From contig JBBHKE010000001.1 in NCBI GenBank assembly GCA_037447655.1, positions 1 to 58,478 on the forward strand: 58,478 nt of DNA. Reading direction: 5' to 3'. Shown piece by piece: positions 29,700 to 42,908 of this stretch (positions within the stretch are counted from its first letter, which is position 1; every line of letters begins with the position of its first letter). The position numbers and the translations under genes were made by a program. This DNA is from Zygnema cylindricum. Its lineage: Eukaryota; Streptophyta; Zygnematophyceae; Zygnematales; Zygnemataceae. The notes below the pieces were generated by a model. The model had not been told where the DNA came from, did not search any database, and saw nothing but the letters and a program-made list of their open reading frames with translations.

Positions 29700-32600
29700 G
29701 ACGGGACTTCTTTATTTTTATCCTTCGAATATCTTTGTAAAAACTCAGAATTTTTATCTTCTAATGTTAATTCTTCTTCTGGCCTTCGTAGATAATACAC
29801 TTGCCAGAACATAGTATTATGGACCTTAAATCGTTGACCAACCCAATCTATTACCCATCTTTGGTCCTCAGGTTCTATAATTATTGAGGGATCCAATTCT
29901 AATTCTCCTTCAGTTGGTCGAAGATTCGTTGGTTTCAGTTGACTGATGTGTATGAGTGGATGAATTTTTGTTGAAGGCGGAAAGTCCTATTTGGCAGCAA
30001 CTGATGATATCATCTCAATTACAGTAAATGGTTCAATGTACTTAGGAGCAAATTTCCACGTAGGATTCGATTGTCCCTTTGTCTTGCACTCGTAATGAGT
30101 TGTTGAAAGCAAAACCTTGTCACCTGTGCTTACCACCCAATCACCCCGTTTGCGGTTAGCATTTAATTCTTGTCTTCTTTGTGCCTCTATTTATGCACCT
30201 CAGACTGTTTTCAAAACTATTTGAATGCATTTCCAAAATTCTGTTCCAAAACCCTTATTTTTTTGAGTGACCCCTGTTATTAAGTCTTATGCTTTTCTCG
30301 GTTGGTATCCATATGCAACTTCAAACAATGAGAATCTTGTAATAGCATGATTCCCATGTGTTCTAGACTCCACTGCAAACAATCCTAAGCATTTTCTCTA
30401 GTGTACGGTTCATCCTTTCTGTCTGTCTATCTGTTTGAGGATGATAAGAGGTACTCATTTTTAATTCAATGCCTAAATTTTGCTGCAATTCTTTCCAAAA
30501 TGCACATGTAAATTTTGAATCATATCAGTGACTATAGACACAAGGACTCCATGATGTCTTGCAAATTTTACAACTGAATGAGTAGTTTTGCAAGGGATAA
30601 ATATTGCCATTTTATTGAACCTATCAACTACGACCATGATACTGTCATTTTTTCTAGGTGTAGCTGGCATTTTGACGATAAAATCCATATTGACAGACTC
30701 CCATGGTCTTTTGGAGATATCGAAAGGTTTAAAGAGACCCTTAGGTTTAGGGTTAATTGGTTTATTTTGTTGGTAAGGGACACAACTTTCGACGTGTTTT
30801 GACACCACCTTTGCCATCCTGGCCAAAAAAATCTACTTTGCAATCGACTATGAGTTTTATCTCGACCTAGATGTCCTAAATACTCATGGGTTTCCTGTAA
30901 AAGTTGATTTCTATGGTCTCCGAGTTCAGGAATGCACAATCTATCCCCTGTTGCCAAATACAGTAAACCATCATCCAATCTAAAGTTTTTGACATGCCTC
31001 TCATTCGATGGGTCAAAGTTCCCTTTCAAATATTTTTGCAAATCACAACAAAATTAGGATCTTTATCATAACCATTTCTAACACCATCTAAATACACTTC
31101 ATCCCGAACCATCACAGTTATTTGAAAACATCTACTTAAAGGATCTCCGACTACATTTCTCTTATCAGGAATATGTTTGACGTTAAATATGAAATATGCC
31201 AATTTCTACATCCACCTAACTTGTGTTTGACGTTAAATATGAAATATTCCAATTTTTGCATCCACCTAACTTGTTTGCTAGTCATAATATGTGCATCACT
31301 TAATCTTTGTAGATAGGAGAGTACCTTATTATCACAATGAACAAAATTCTTTATTATGCAAATAACAACGCCATTTCACCTATGCCTGAATAATTGCAAG
31401 TATTTCTTTTTCATGTGCTAGATAGTTCTTTTCACCATCATTGACTTTCTTGGACTCCAAAGCAATAGGATGAAAATGTTTGCCAACTTTTTGGCTTATA
31501 ACTCCACGTAGACTTTTATCAAATGGATTTCTAATTCCCCTGCAGGATCAGAATACACTAGTGTAGCGGCATAGGTCAACTTTCTTTTTAGTTCCTCAAA
31601 AGCTCTCTCTTGATCGGCTCCCCACACAAACGTCTCTTTCTCCCTAAGTAAATCTGTCAAAGGTGCGGCGATCATACTGAAGTTTTTGATAAATTTCATG
31701 TAATAAGTGGCCTATCGCAAAAATGATCCAACTTCTGTGAAATTAGTGGGTTGTGACATTAGTGGGTTGCTTACAATTTTGGATTGCAGTAATTTTGGAT
31801 GGATCTGATTTAACACCCTCCCCATTAACTATATGTCCCAAAAATAATTGTTCACTTTTAAGAAAACTGGATTTTGACAATTTTCCATATAGTTTTGCTT
31901 TTCGTTAACCTTTCCAACACTTTCTTTAAATGAATTACATGTTGTTATTTAGATTCGCTGTAAATTTAAATATCATCTATAAACACCTGAACAAACTTAT
32001 CTATATAATCTGAAAAGGTTTGGTTCATTAATCTTTGATAAGTAGGCGGTGCATTCGTCAAACGAAATGGCATCACTATCCATTCAAAATGACCGACTCT
32101 AGTTTTCTAAAAGCTGTTTTATCAACATCTTCCGTTCTAATTGGCACCTGATTAAAGCCACTACGCAGATCAATCAAAGAAAATAATTTAGCACCTTTCA
32201 ATCGATCTATCAAATCAGAATTTAAAGGTAACGGATATTTATCTTTCACCGTAATCTTGTTCAGACTACGATAGTCGACATACATCCTCATCGTTCCGTC
32301 CTTCTTTTTGACGAAGAGAACGGTTGCTTGGTACGGTGATTTGCTCAACTGAATATATCCTTTCTCTAGAAGCTCATTGATTTGTTTCTTTAACTCCTTG
32401 TGCTCAAAGAATCTGTGCTTATAAATTCCTTAGACAAGAGGATTACATCCTTGTTCAAGGTTAATAACATGTTCCACATCTCGGGAAGGTGGCCTTCTTG
32501 GGGGTAAATCACTTAGGAAAACATCTTAAAAATTCAAAAATCAAATATTTTACAAGAGCATCAGATGTATTTATGTCAGTTACAAAATCATTTTTTTGTT

Positions 32601-34871
32601 TTTCAAGATTTTTAGTCGTGTGTGATTTAGGAATAACATCAATGTTAGTGTTTTCTCCCCCCCTTTCATCAGTAACTGCCTTAGTTACTAATAACAAGAA
32701 AGCATGCTTTGTTTTATCCTTTAAATGCTTTTTTAATTGTTTAGCATAAATCAAACATTCCACTCCCGATTTAGTTATGTTATTTATATGATTCCTATGC
32801 AACTTCTTTGAAGGTAATGCTTGCAAAACCTTCCAACCGTTCTTAGACTTCACTCTCAAGGTGTTACTTTCCCAATTAATTTGAGGGTTATATTCTGTTA
32901 ACTAGGGTTTTCTCAGTATTAGCTCCTCACAACCCAAATTCATTTTTTCACAGACCACTTTCATTTTATGACCCTGGATATCCACTTCTATTGTATCAGT
33001 TTATAAATCTAATGTGGGCTTATTACCATTTGCCACCTGAACATGCAAAGGTTTTTCCCTTATGACTGTAGGAATTTTATTTTCCTCTACAAACTTATGT
33101 GAAATAAAATTATGTGTAGCACTTGAATCCACTATAATTCTCAATGGTTTTCCTTCCACTAAAGACTCGAATCTGATTAAACTGTGTCTGCTGTCATCGT
33201 GACTAAACTGTCCTAACATAGGTCTGCTATTAAGAGTTTCATCAAAAAGATTGTTCAAACTATGGACTGTAGTTAGTATCATAATAAATTCAACTATCCT
33301 AGCCTTTCCATTCCTTAGCTTGCCCTCCAAAGTGAACTCGTTAACCTTTAGATGTGGTCGACTCAACTGAGGACTTTCAGCTAGTCCTTTCCGTTTCCCA
33401 CCTACTTGGCCTCTTGCTTAGCTATGTATAATGCAATATGTTCATGAAGACCTTTATTGACATCAATTGTTTTAAGAGTTCCGTTATCTGTACAGTCTTT
33501 AGCGTAATGATCTGGACCTCCGCATTTAAAAAAAATGACTTTATTTTTCGATTTTGTGCACTCTTTGCTGAAATGTACCTCCTCTCCACAGTTATAACAA
33601 TTAAGTTTCTTCAGTTGTGCACACTCAAATGTCTATGACCTCTTTTCTGACAGATAGTGCATCCTTGAATGCTAAGATTGGGTTTCTTAGCATTAATACT
33701 TGGTTTAGGACTCTTAATGTATCCCCCTCTATTGTGAAATTTATTTCTTGCATTAACACTCTGTCCACTCTCTGATTTCCCGTAAAAATATTATGCCTAT
33801 TCACCAGACGCGCATTCAGACTCTCTTCCACAAATTCCTCCACACCCGATTGTGATTCTTCATTCAAATTACCCTGAGTGATCGAGTTTCCTAATTATAC
33901 CCCAATTGATCCTCTAATTCCAATGGAGACCCTCTTCCACAAATTCCACCTCACTCGACTCTGATAATTCATTCAAATTACCCTGAGTGATCGAGTTTCC
34001 CGATTATACCCCTACTGATCCTCTAATTCTAATGGCGTATCTGGTAATTCTTTCAAATTAATAAATTTTTGATGTTTCAATTTTGATTCCAGAATAGGAT
34101 TCAGATAGTTCAAGTAATGCAACTTAGCCATTTCACCAGTCAAACCTATGACATGAATGCAAGATGAGTCAAATTCCACAATATTATCTTTCAAATATCG
34201 CGTCTGCTTAAAATTAAGCCATTTTTCTTCTATTCAGGATTTATAGGTGACAAACAACAAACGGGATTTGATCGTGGTCTTAAAAGCTTCCCAATCAACA
34301 TTATCAAGAATCAAATTAGACCTCCTCTGAGGGTAATACCAAATTTGAGCTTCATCTTTCAAATAGCTAATACAAAAGAAGTGTAATCATCATCATCACA
34401 ATTCCTAGATTGTAAATAATACTCCATATGAAAAATCCAAGAATCCAACTCATTAATCTTCTTACAATCAAAGGATGGTGCTTCATTGATAGACAATTTC
34501 AGATATTTTATCTTCTTAGGTCTATCGTGATCATCTTCCCTAAAACTGGCATTCCTCTTTCAATTTCCATTTTCCTTAACATCCTTAAATTCACTTTTCA
34601 ACTCAAAATTTGTTTCATCCACAGCAGCAGGATGATTATTAAATCTTTTGACCAATTTCACACTACGTTTTTTCAACACATTCAATGCATTTTCCATTTC
34701 ACGTTTCCATGCAGATTTTGCCATTATCACACAATGAAAGCAAGTAATAACAAACATAGAATATAATTTCTCAAATATATTTGATGCAGGTTTGAAGTCT
34801 TCAGATTGCTCGAATCCCATACTTCTTCTTTTTAACAAATCTTTTAAAGATATCAAAAATTGAGAAATCAA
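29700..34871 (-). pseudogene. Broken gypsy Gag-Pol of element G
   Basis: Pieces on the minus strand in order: Gag (34871-33870); two or three CCHC-like knuckles around 33660-33500, one complete (CYNCGEEVHFSKEC) and one lacking its first Cys; protease with VDSSATHNFIS (33366-33001); reverse transcriptase (32348-32076, [18 protein letters not shown] and [13 protein letters not shown]); its FIDD box at 31983-31972 followed by a stop; RNase H remnants (31700-31130); integrase zinc region (31041-30628) and core (30826-30473, VNMDFIVKMP and VDRFNKMAIF). At 29896-29696 a tail with WQVYYLRRPEEELTLED resembles a chromodomain, which would make it a chromovirus-like element. Many stops and frameshifts. 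Confidence 0.85.
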
Positions 34872-35723
34872 ATAAATATAAAAAGTAAGTTAGTAAAAAT
34901 TTAATTTCCCAAACAATGAAATAGAAAGGTAAAAATTTTCCCCACAAATTTTGCAATAGCAAAATTCAAAGCTCTCAAAAGTAAAATTCAACCACAAATT
35001 TTGGAACAGCAAAATTCAAAGGAATCAAAGGTAACAATTTAGGGTTTGAAAAGTTTAAGTCATTTATGGACTCCTTTGCTCGTGAAGAAGTAAAGTGCTC
35101 CACTTTCTTTCTCCTCTATTAGCAAATTTCCCATTTCCCACTACATCAAGATCTTTTCAAATCTAATCCTCACATCCTCACCCTTTATGGCTTGAAGCCC
35201 TCCCTCTAGACATGAATTTTCGCTAGGAGAAGGCAAGTTTATTTGGCCTCTAGGTAATTCGAGTGAGTATCAGCGGTGGCTACAATGCCCACCCTGCCTT
35301 AGTCATTACGACCCAAGCAGGCCCCACGTCTAACCAGCGCCGTTGGCAGTGTGGTCACTTAGTTTCCCTCCAATCCCCTACTACTTGACATTGTGGTTTC
35401 ACTAACACAGGTTAGAGCACCCTCATCGGTCACGACAGTCAATTTTTGGGTGAGCAAAATTCCCCCTGGTTTCTACCAAAGTTTTGATACCATATGTGAT
35501 ACGATCTCAAACCTCTCAGAAAATCCCATTACTTCAACCAATTTCAATCTCACATTCCAAACATTGGATATACATTCACATTAGACATCACTCAGATAAG
35601 GATAAACTTTAAATTATAAGAAGCTTTTGTCCACATAACATTAGTTTGGTCTCTTGCCCTCGTGGCTCAACCCTTCTTTTAAAGTGTTTTCCAGTACTTT
35701 CCACTTTTAATAATTCATATCTT

Positions 35724-36157
35724 AACTACTAAAACACTACTTATTTTGTAAGATATTTCAGTGCAAAAATGCCACTGCTCGAATTTGGTTTTAATCGTTC
35801 AAGACCAAGATCAGTCAGAATTACCACAAATTTTTCAAAAAGAAAAGATGTTTCCTTTTCTCTTAGACTACACTATTTGTCCATCGTCGCCTTCGAATAG
35901 CGAGGCCAAAGTCAACGCTCTGTTGAACAGGTTTTATCTTAACTACTAAAACACTACTTATTTTGTAAGAGATTTCAGTGCAAAAATGCCACTGCTCGAA
36001 TTTGGTTTTAATCGTTCAAGACCAAGATCAGTCAGAATTACCACAAATTTTTCAAAATGAAAAGATGTTTCCTTTTCTCTTAGACTACACTATTTGTCCA
36101 TCGTCGCCTTCGAATAGCGAGGCCAAAGTCAACGCTCTGTTGAACAGGTTTTACCTG
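35724..36157. repeat. 217-bp tandem duplication inside gypsy 5' LTR
   Basis: Two nearly identical copies in tandem (for example GTGCAAAAATGCCACTGCTC at 35762 and 35979). The 3' LTR has a single copy, so the duplication happened after insertion or the two LTRs have different origins. Confidence 0.9.
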
Positions 36158-36868
36158 GGCCAATCATTGATCAGCAAAGACTCAGACTGACCAATGCAAA
36201 AGCGTGCGAAATCTCTTACTAACTACGTAGGATTTACCAACCAATCAAACGCCATATTTCACTACGTAACATTTACGTGCAAAAGTGCGCGCCAACTAAA
36301 ACGCGACTTCACACGAACGTGCGTCGCAAATTTCACAAGCGAAACTACCAACGAAATTCTATAAAAGAAAGTGACGTTTCGTACTAAAAATTGTACGAAA
36401 CCAACTATCGTGCGTACCAAAAGAAATAGTGATTCATTTAGTTATTTTTAACGTGCGCCTGAAATTCCGCGGCTAGTTTGACCCTTTACCCGTTAGAATG
36501 AACACCCAGTCGTTATTTTGACCACACACTATCACCTAAATACACCAAACGCTATATCTTTTAAAATACAACTCCAAATCTTGCGATTCTTTTGCGGACG
36601 TCTATCAAAGTTAAAACTCTATATTCGTAACAGTTAAATACCCATTTATGAACAAGTTCCATACCCTATTACTGTTACACGTAATTTCACGCACTTATCT
36701 ACACTCACATATACTTTGATGCACTTACATTTGTTGAAAAGAAGTAATTAATAGTTCACTTCTCTAATTTATTTCCAATTTAAAGAGAGAGAGTGAGGAT
36801 CAAATGCTCGCCATGGCTGCCGGAATATTTAGAAAGTGGTAAATTTAGAAGTAAAGGATATTTTATCA

Positions 36869-36945
36869 AAATGGTGACTTGGTCCAGATTTGAATCTAGG
36901 TCTGCGAACAACTATATGATCGTACGTCTTATCCATTAAGGCGTT
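36869..36945 (-). promoter_or_regulatory. Antisense tRNA-like Pol III module (element D 5' LTR)
   Basis: Minus strand: CGCCTTAATGGATAAGACG (36945-36926, like Arg-type D-arms), GATTCAAATCT (36897-36887), TTTT (36872-36869). Total length about 75, as in a tRNA. Confidence 0.55.
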
Positions 36946-37624
36946 ATCGAAACGATACACGTGAAGGGTTTCAAAGATATATAAACATTAACGCAACAGC
37001 TAATTAACACCAGACTAACGAAAGGGAACAATTCATGCATGTACCCGAATCTGAACCGTGTAAAATATGTTTTGATCGGACGGCTGGCATTATAGCCGCC
37101 ACGCGAAGTGAGCTTTTTGCGGCATACAGAAATAGCGTCACGCGGTGCCACGTGGCGCCACATTATTTGATACCGGAGAAGATGGGAGGAGGAACCATGG
37201 CTCCCTATTTGACACGTGTCACCTTGTAGACCTTGTCGTACAATGGTCGTACAATAAGTACATCGCCCATTATACCTTCTTGTACTATATAGTGTTCCTA
37301 TTGGACTAAGGTTTAGTAGTAGGTAGTCGTGAGTAGGCAGACCAAGACTTAGTGATATTTAGGGACCTCTCTCTAAGAGAGCTTGTAACTATAAATGGTC
37401 ATCTTTGACCAGCCGTAACTTACTGCTCAGGGGAGCAAATTCAGTGATTCTTTTTGCGTTTCACTCAGGGGAGTCTTGTTCTCACAAGGGTGAGGGTGGT
37501 CTGAATATTTTTTTACCTGGGCGGCGCTTATTCAGTGGGAAAGTGGAAGGGGAAAATATTATCTTAGAGGCTTTACATAGGCTGCTTATTCTGTGGGTGA
37601 ATGGAGACCACATAATTTCAGGTT

Positions 37625-40600
37625 ATGGGCCCACCCTCTAGGGTGCCCATATTTGATGGATCAGACTTTTTGTATTGGGAAATGATGATGGAGGGAGAAC
37701 TATTTGAGAAGCATCTATGGGGCATAGTGTCTGGACAAATTCGATGCCCACCTCCACCTAGGTTTGGAGGGACGCGTTTTTTTGGCAACTCTGTCACTAC
37801 ACTAGCCAAAACAGCTGCCACCATCACTGAGGATGAAGATGAGGAAAGAGAGGAGACTGTCATGGAAAGAGAAAAGGGAGGAGTTGCAACTCAAGTGACA
37901 CCATTGTCGAACGCTATAGAGGCAACAGCACCACTAGCTACATTGACAAGGGTTTAGGCCGACAGATCAGAGTATGAAAAGTGGAACTACAAAGACAAGG
38001 TTGCTAAGCTCTTAATTCTTAAAAGTGTAGCAAAGGGCATTGCCATTCCCCTTATGCATGTCAAATCTTTATCTCATATTTGGATATCACTAGTTAACAA
38101 ATATAAGAGTGGATCATTCCAGCAGCAACAGTTGGCAGAAAATAAGATCGCGCTTATACTTATACGGGAGGAAGCATGAATAATTATTGTAATGATTTAG
38201 GAGCATTGTTTGGAGAGCTAGAGAGTGCAGGTAACTCATGGTCTGAGAGACAAAAAGTGAATATATTAATGATGAAACTACCAGAAGAGTATGATAATAT
38301 CATTAATCGATTGTAGGACATAGGAGATAGCAATTGAAATTGGGATGACACAGTGGGAATGATTTTAGTGAAAGAAAGCACCATAGAGCTTAGGAGAGGG
38401 AGTCCAAGTGTTCAAGCATTGTCTGCAGGAGTTGATTGGCGGAAGCGTGATGAGGAGAGAGGGAAAGATCCCTATTAAAAATTTAGTGGAAGAAGACAAT
38501 GAGGTGGCAGATTTGATAGACAAGGGAGAGGAACTTATCGAGGAGGATTATGTCACTTCTTCAAGAAGCCGAGACACTATATGGCAGAGTGTGTCAAACT
38601 TGCAGATCTTCGACTAAAAGATGGACAAGGAACCTCAAAGGATAGAGAAAAGAAAAAGACTTTCTTGACTCAAGTTCATGATGAGGAAGAGGACGAAGAA
38701 ACCGAACAGGAAGCGGAGCTTGAGGAGCTTCTTCTTAATCCTAAGACCAGTGAAAAGCATGTCAACATTCCACGGAGACAAAAGTGTGCTTTCGGAGGTA
38801 AGAGGGATCCACCCGAGGATGGGTGGATCATAGACTCAGGGGCCTCAATGCATTTGTGCAAAGATAAGGGGTGGTTCACTAAACTGAGAAAGGTCCCAAC
38901 AGTTAAAATAGAGTACGGAGATGGTAAAGTAGAAACCACAAGTCTTATTGGAACTGTTCACTTGATGGAAAGGCCTCAATTGTAATACTCTCAGATGTTC
39001 TTTACATTCCACAGCTTAGCAAGAACCTAGTCTTAACTGCTGTCATAGATGAAAAGGAGTTTGAAACAGGAACGAGGAAAGGACTTCACAGCAAGCTTTG
39101 ATAATAAGGTTTATTTCATAGCTGAGAAGGGCGTCAAAGGATGTTTATAATTGTTCTTTGTAGTGAAAAGAGTGTTCTCTACTCGTGTGCAAGTGAGATG
39201 ATGCTTTGGCACAAAAGGTTGGGGCATGTGCATCTAGATAGATTAAAGAAAATGAAGAAAAAGGGAATAATGGAGGGTATTACTTTTGAGGATGAGTCAT
39301 TTGATAATTATAGTGGATGTGCCCAAAGGAAGATTCATAGACTTCCATTTCCAAAGGCAACCACATTTAGGAGAGATAAAGTATTAGATCTAATTCACAC
39401 TAATGTTTGGGGTCCAGCTAGGTATGCTTCACATGGGGGGAAGAAATGGATGTTAACCATCACAGATGATGGTCTAGATACACGAAGGTATACTTTATCA
39501 GACATAAGTTAGAGGTATTAAGATGTTTCAAAGAGTTTAAAGTTTGGAGTGTAAAACTATATGAAACCTCAATAATAGAGATAAGAAGTGATAATGGGAA
39601 AGAATACACCTCAAGGGAATTTGAAAAATATCTTAAAGAAGAAGGAATTCATCATGAGAAAACTGTTCTCTATAATCCGGAACAAAATGGAGTAGCAAAA
39701 AGAGTGAATATAACTTTAGGAGATACGTCCAGAAATATGTTAACTGATATGATGATAAGGTTGCAATTTGGGCGGAGTCTATGAACTATGCTAATTTCAT
39801 CAAAAATAGAGTCCTTACTTTAACAAATAAGGAGGAAACTACGTATGAGAGGTGGACAGGAAGAAAGCCTGATTTGTCTAGTTTAAGAGTGTTCGAAAGT
39901 CAAGTCTACAGTTTGGATTCCGATAAGACTAAATGGAAGATAAAGGAAAGAGGGAAACCAGGATATCTTGTAGGATATGATGACAGCACAAAATAATACC
40001 GGGTGTATGACTTGAAAAAGATAGATATAATTTTGTTAAAACACATAGTGGTGATGAATAAAGAGAAGTCCATTGATCCATTCAAATACAAGAAGGAAGT
40101 CAAAATCAAATTTGAAACGTATCAGTTTTCTGACTTTGACTTTGAAGAGAAGGAAGACGGATAAAAAGAAAAATTTGCAGATCTTCCAAAGGAAAAGGAG
40201 GAAAGGACAACATCCGAGGCAACGCCACAATACGAAGTGGAAACCGATGAGGAACTTGATGAGACACCGGAATTGGAAGATAGGGAAGCTGATAATCTTC
40301 CTAAACGAAACCCAAGGATGCCTTCTATACCAGCGTCTGATTTTGAAGGGGGAAGAAAATGTAGTAAACGACTTAAAGAAAGACAAATAAATAACCAACT
40401 CACAAAGATGTCTCACCCAGATGAACCTCAGACATACTTAGAGGCCATAAACACCCCAGAAAGTAGCCGCTGGATCACTGTTATAGATGAAGAAATGGCC
40501 TCTATCATGGAAGCCAATACATGGGAGTTGGTAGATTGTCCACCGGACCTAAAACTGATCGGATGTAAGTGGGTTTTTTAACTTAAATTAAACCCGGTTA

Positions 40601-42007
40601 ATACCATTGAAAGGTACAAAGCTAGGTTAGTTGCAAAGGGGTATACTTAGAAAGAGAGGATAAACTACGAAAAAACCTTTGCACTTGTAGTCAGATTTCC
40701 TTCTACTAGAATCCTTTTAAGGTTACCAGCTGTAGAAGATATGGAAATACACAAGATGGATATTAAAACGACCTTTTTGCAAGGAGAGTTAGAAGAAGAA
40801 ATTTACATGAGGCAAGTGGAAGGATTCGTGGAAAGTGGGGAAGAAAACAAAGTTTGCAAACTGATAAAATCACTCTATGGGCTTAAGCTAGCCCATCGAC
40901 CATGGAATATAAACTAGACGAATTTCTGACCGTTTTGGGGTATATCAGAATTAGTTCAGATCACTCCATATATTTATTTGAGGATGAGAATGGAGTGATA
41001 TTTATTGCTATTTATGTGGATGATTTGTTGGTGTTAAGCAAGTCTTAAGATAAAATTAACAAACTAAAACGAGATCTTAGAAGCCGTTTTGATATGAAAG
41101 ATCTCGGTGAAGCGAAGTACATTTTGGGAATTCAAATGGAGAGAGATAGAGGGAATAGGATTATAAGACTCACACAAAAAGAAGCAATTGGTAATAAGCT
41201 AAAAAAATTTCAAAAGGAAAAAGCAAAAGGATGTACTACTCCCATGGATTTGAAAAAAGTGTTCGAGGGGAGTGAAGAGAGAGGAGTATTGACTTTTAAT
41301 GATGAGATGGATGAGATAGAAAATTAATATATAGAAATATCCCTTATCGGCAGATTGTAGGCAGTTTAATCTATTTTAAGAACTGTACCCGTCCGGATAT
41401 AGCTGCAGCTGTTGGTGTCCTTAGCAAAAGTCTAAATGAACCAAGAAAGAGGGATTGGGAGGCTGCAAAAAGGGTGATGAGGTATCTGGTGGGGACAAGG
41501 GAATTGTGGTTGCATTTGGGAGGGGAGCACACTGACATCACCACGTGGAGTGATGCCAGTTATGGAGATGTGCCTTTAAGGCGGTGTACGACTGGATATG
41601 TGTTGCAAATTGGATCCGGTGCATGTTGTTGGAGTAGCAAGCAACAAAAAGTAGTTGCTCAGTCCACTATGGAGGCTGAATACATGGCTTCCTGTGCAGC
41701 CACCAAAGAATTAATGTGGGTTAAATCTCTTCTTGAAGAACTTGGGTTCATGAAGTCTGGAACTCAAAATGTTTTTTGTGATAATCAAGCTGCTATCTCT
41801 ATTGCAGCTAATTCGAAACATCACTTCAAAGCTAAGCATATGGATATTAGACTAAGCTTTGTCAGAGAGAAGGTAGAAAATAAAATTATTAAACTGGTTC
41901 ATAAAACTGATAGAGAAATGATTGCAGACATGATGACAAAACCAGTGCCTTCCCCTAAGTTGATTTATTGCAGAGAAAACTGTGGATTAAAATTGAAAAG
42001 TGACTAA
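37625..42007 (+). pseudogene. Broken copia Gag-Pol of element D
   Basis: Related to the polyprotein of element A along its whole length. The start ATG (37625) again lies inside the primer-binding site, and the LTR ATG at 37601 is closed by TAA at 37613. Gag reads to a TAG near 37955. The CCHC knuckle is frameshifted (about 38550-38590). Protease IDSGASMHLC is intact (about 38830). Integrase is split by frameshifts (39141-39760), reverse transcriptase has stops, but YVDD is present (about 41016), and RNase H (41474-42007) is open to the TAA at 42005. The tract GAATTAAGGGGAG follows. Confidence 0.9.
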
Positions 42008-42157
42008 GAATTAAGGGGAGTGTTGAAAAGAGGTAATTAATAGTTCACTTCCCTATTTTACTTTTGCTTTAAAGAAAGAGAGTGAGGATCAAAGGCGCGC
42101 CATGGCTGCCGCAATATTTAGAAAGTGACAGTTTTTGAAGTAAAGGGTATTTTGGCT

Positions 42158-42231
42158 AAAATGATGCCTAAGTCTAGATTTGAACCTGTGACCTCTAGAT
42201 TCTCTATAGCAACCTTAACAATTAAGGCGTT
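42158..42231 (-). promoter_or_regulatory. Antisense tRNA-like Pol III module (element D 3' LTR)
   Basis: Minus strand: AACGCCTTAATTGTTAAGG (42231-42213), GGTTCAAATCT (42186-42176, canonical T-loop), TTTT (42161-42158). The part between the boxes is unlike that in the 5' LTR of the same element. Confidence 0.55.
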
Positions 42232-42908
42232 ACGAAACGATACACGTGACGGGTTTCATAAATATATAAACATTAACGCGACAGCTAATTAACAGCAGAC
42301 TAACCAAAAGGAGCAATTTCTGCATGTACGCGAATCTGAACCGTGTAAAATATGTTTTGATCAGACGGCCGACATTATAGCCGCCACGCGAAATGAGCTT
42401 TTGGCGGCATACGGAGATATCATCACGCGGTGCCACGTGGCGCCACATTAATTGATACCGGAGAAGATGAGAGTAGGAACCATGGCTTCCGATTTGACAA
42501 GTGTCACCTTGTAGACCTTGTCGTACAATGGTCGTACAATAAGTACATCGCCCATTGTACCTTCTTGTACTTTATAGTGTTCCTATTGGACTGGGGTTTA
42601 GTAGTAGGTAGTCGTGAGTAGGCAGACCAAGACTTAATAAAATTTAGGTACCTCTCTCTCTCTAAGAGAGCTTGTAACTATAAAGGTCATCTTTGACCAG
42701 CCATAACTTACTGCTTAGGTGAGCAAATTCAGTGATTCTTTTTGCATTTGACTCAAGGGAGTCTTCTCCTCACAGGGGTGAGAGTGGTCAGAATATTTGT
42801 GTGCCTGGGCGGCGCTTATTCAGCTGGAAAGTACAAGGGGTGAATATTATCCTAGAGGCTTTACATAGGCTGCTCATTCTGTGGGTCAATGGAGACCACA
42901 GAATTTCA

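Larger units (their letters stand above)
28676..36679 (-). mobile_element. Decayed Ty3/gypsy element G, minus strand
   Basis: 3' LTR 28676-29646 (971 bp) and 5' LTR 35495-36679 (1185 bp) are clearly homologous. The longer one contains a 217-bp tandem duplication. The order protease, reverse transcriptase, RNase H, integrase defines Ty3/gypsy. The primer site TGGTATCAAAACTTT (35492-35478, minus) follows the 5' LTR after two bases and resembles the tRNA-iMet 3'-end site TGGTATCAGAGC. A polypurine GGAGGGGATGA precedes the 3' LTR. A clean 5-bp duplication is not visible. Confidence 0.9.
36732..42908 (+). mobile_element. Decayed copia element D, plus strand, without target duplication
   Basis: 5' LTR 36732-37620 (889 bp) and 3' LTR 42021-42908 (888 bp) belong to one family but are clearly diverged, most strongly in the tRNA-like module. 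The primer-binding site GGTTATGGGCCCACC (37621-37635) is identical to that of element A. Flanks are ACATT (36727-36731) and CCTCT (42909-42913), so there is no duplication; the right flank is a truncated A-type LTR. Confidence 0.92.

Noticed and set aside
30578-30802. Plus-strand ORFs over the gypsy integrase
   Set aside because: They are antisense shadows of the integrase core read on the minus strand.
35797-35806. B-box-like GTTCAAGAC in the gypsy LTR
   Set aside because: It is a single degenerate 9-mer expected by chance every few kilobases, without an A-box or T-run at the right spacing, and it is changed in the other gypsy LTR.
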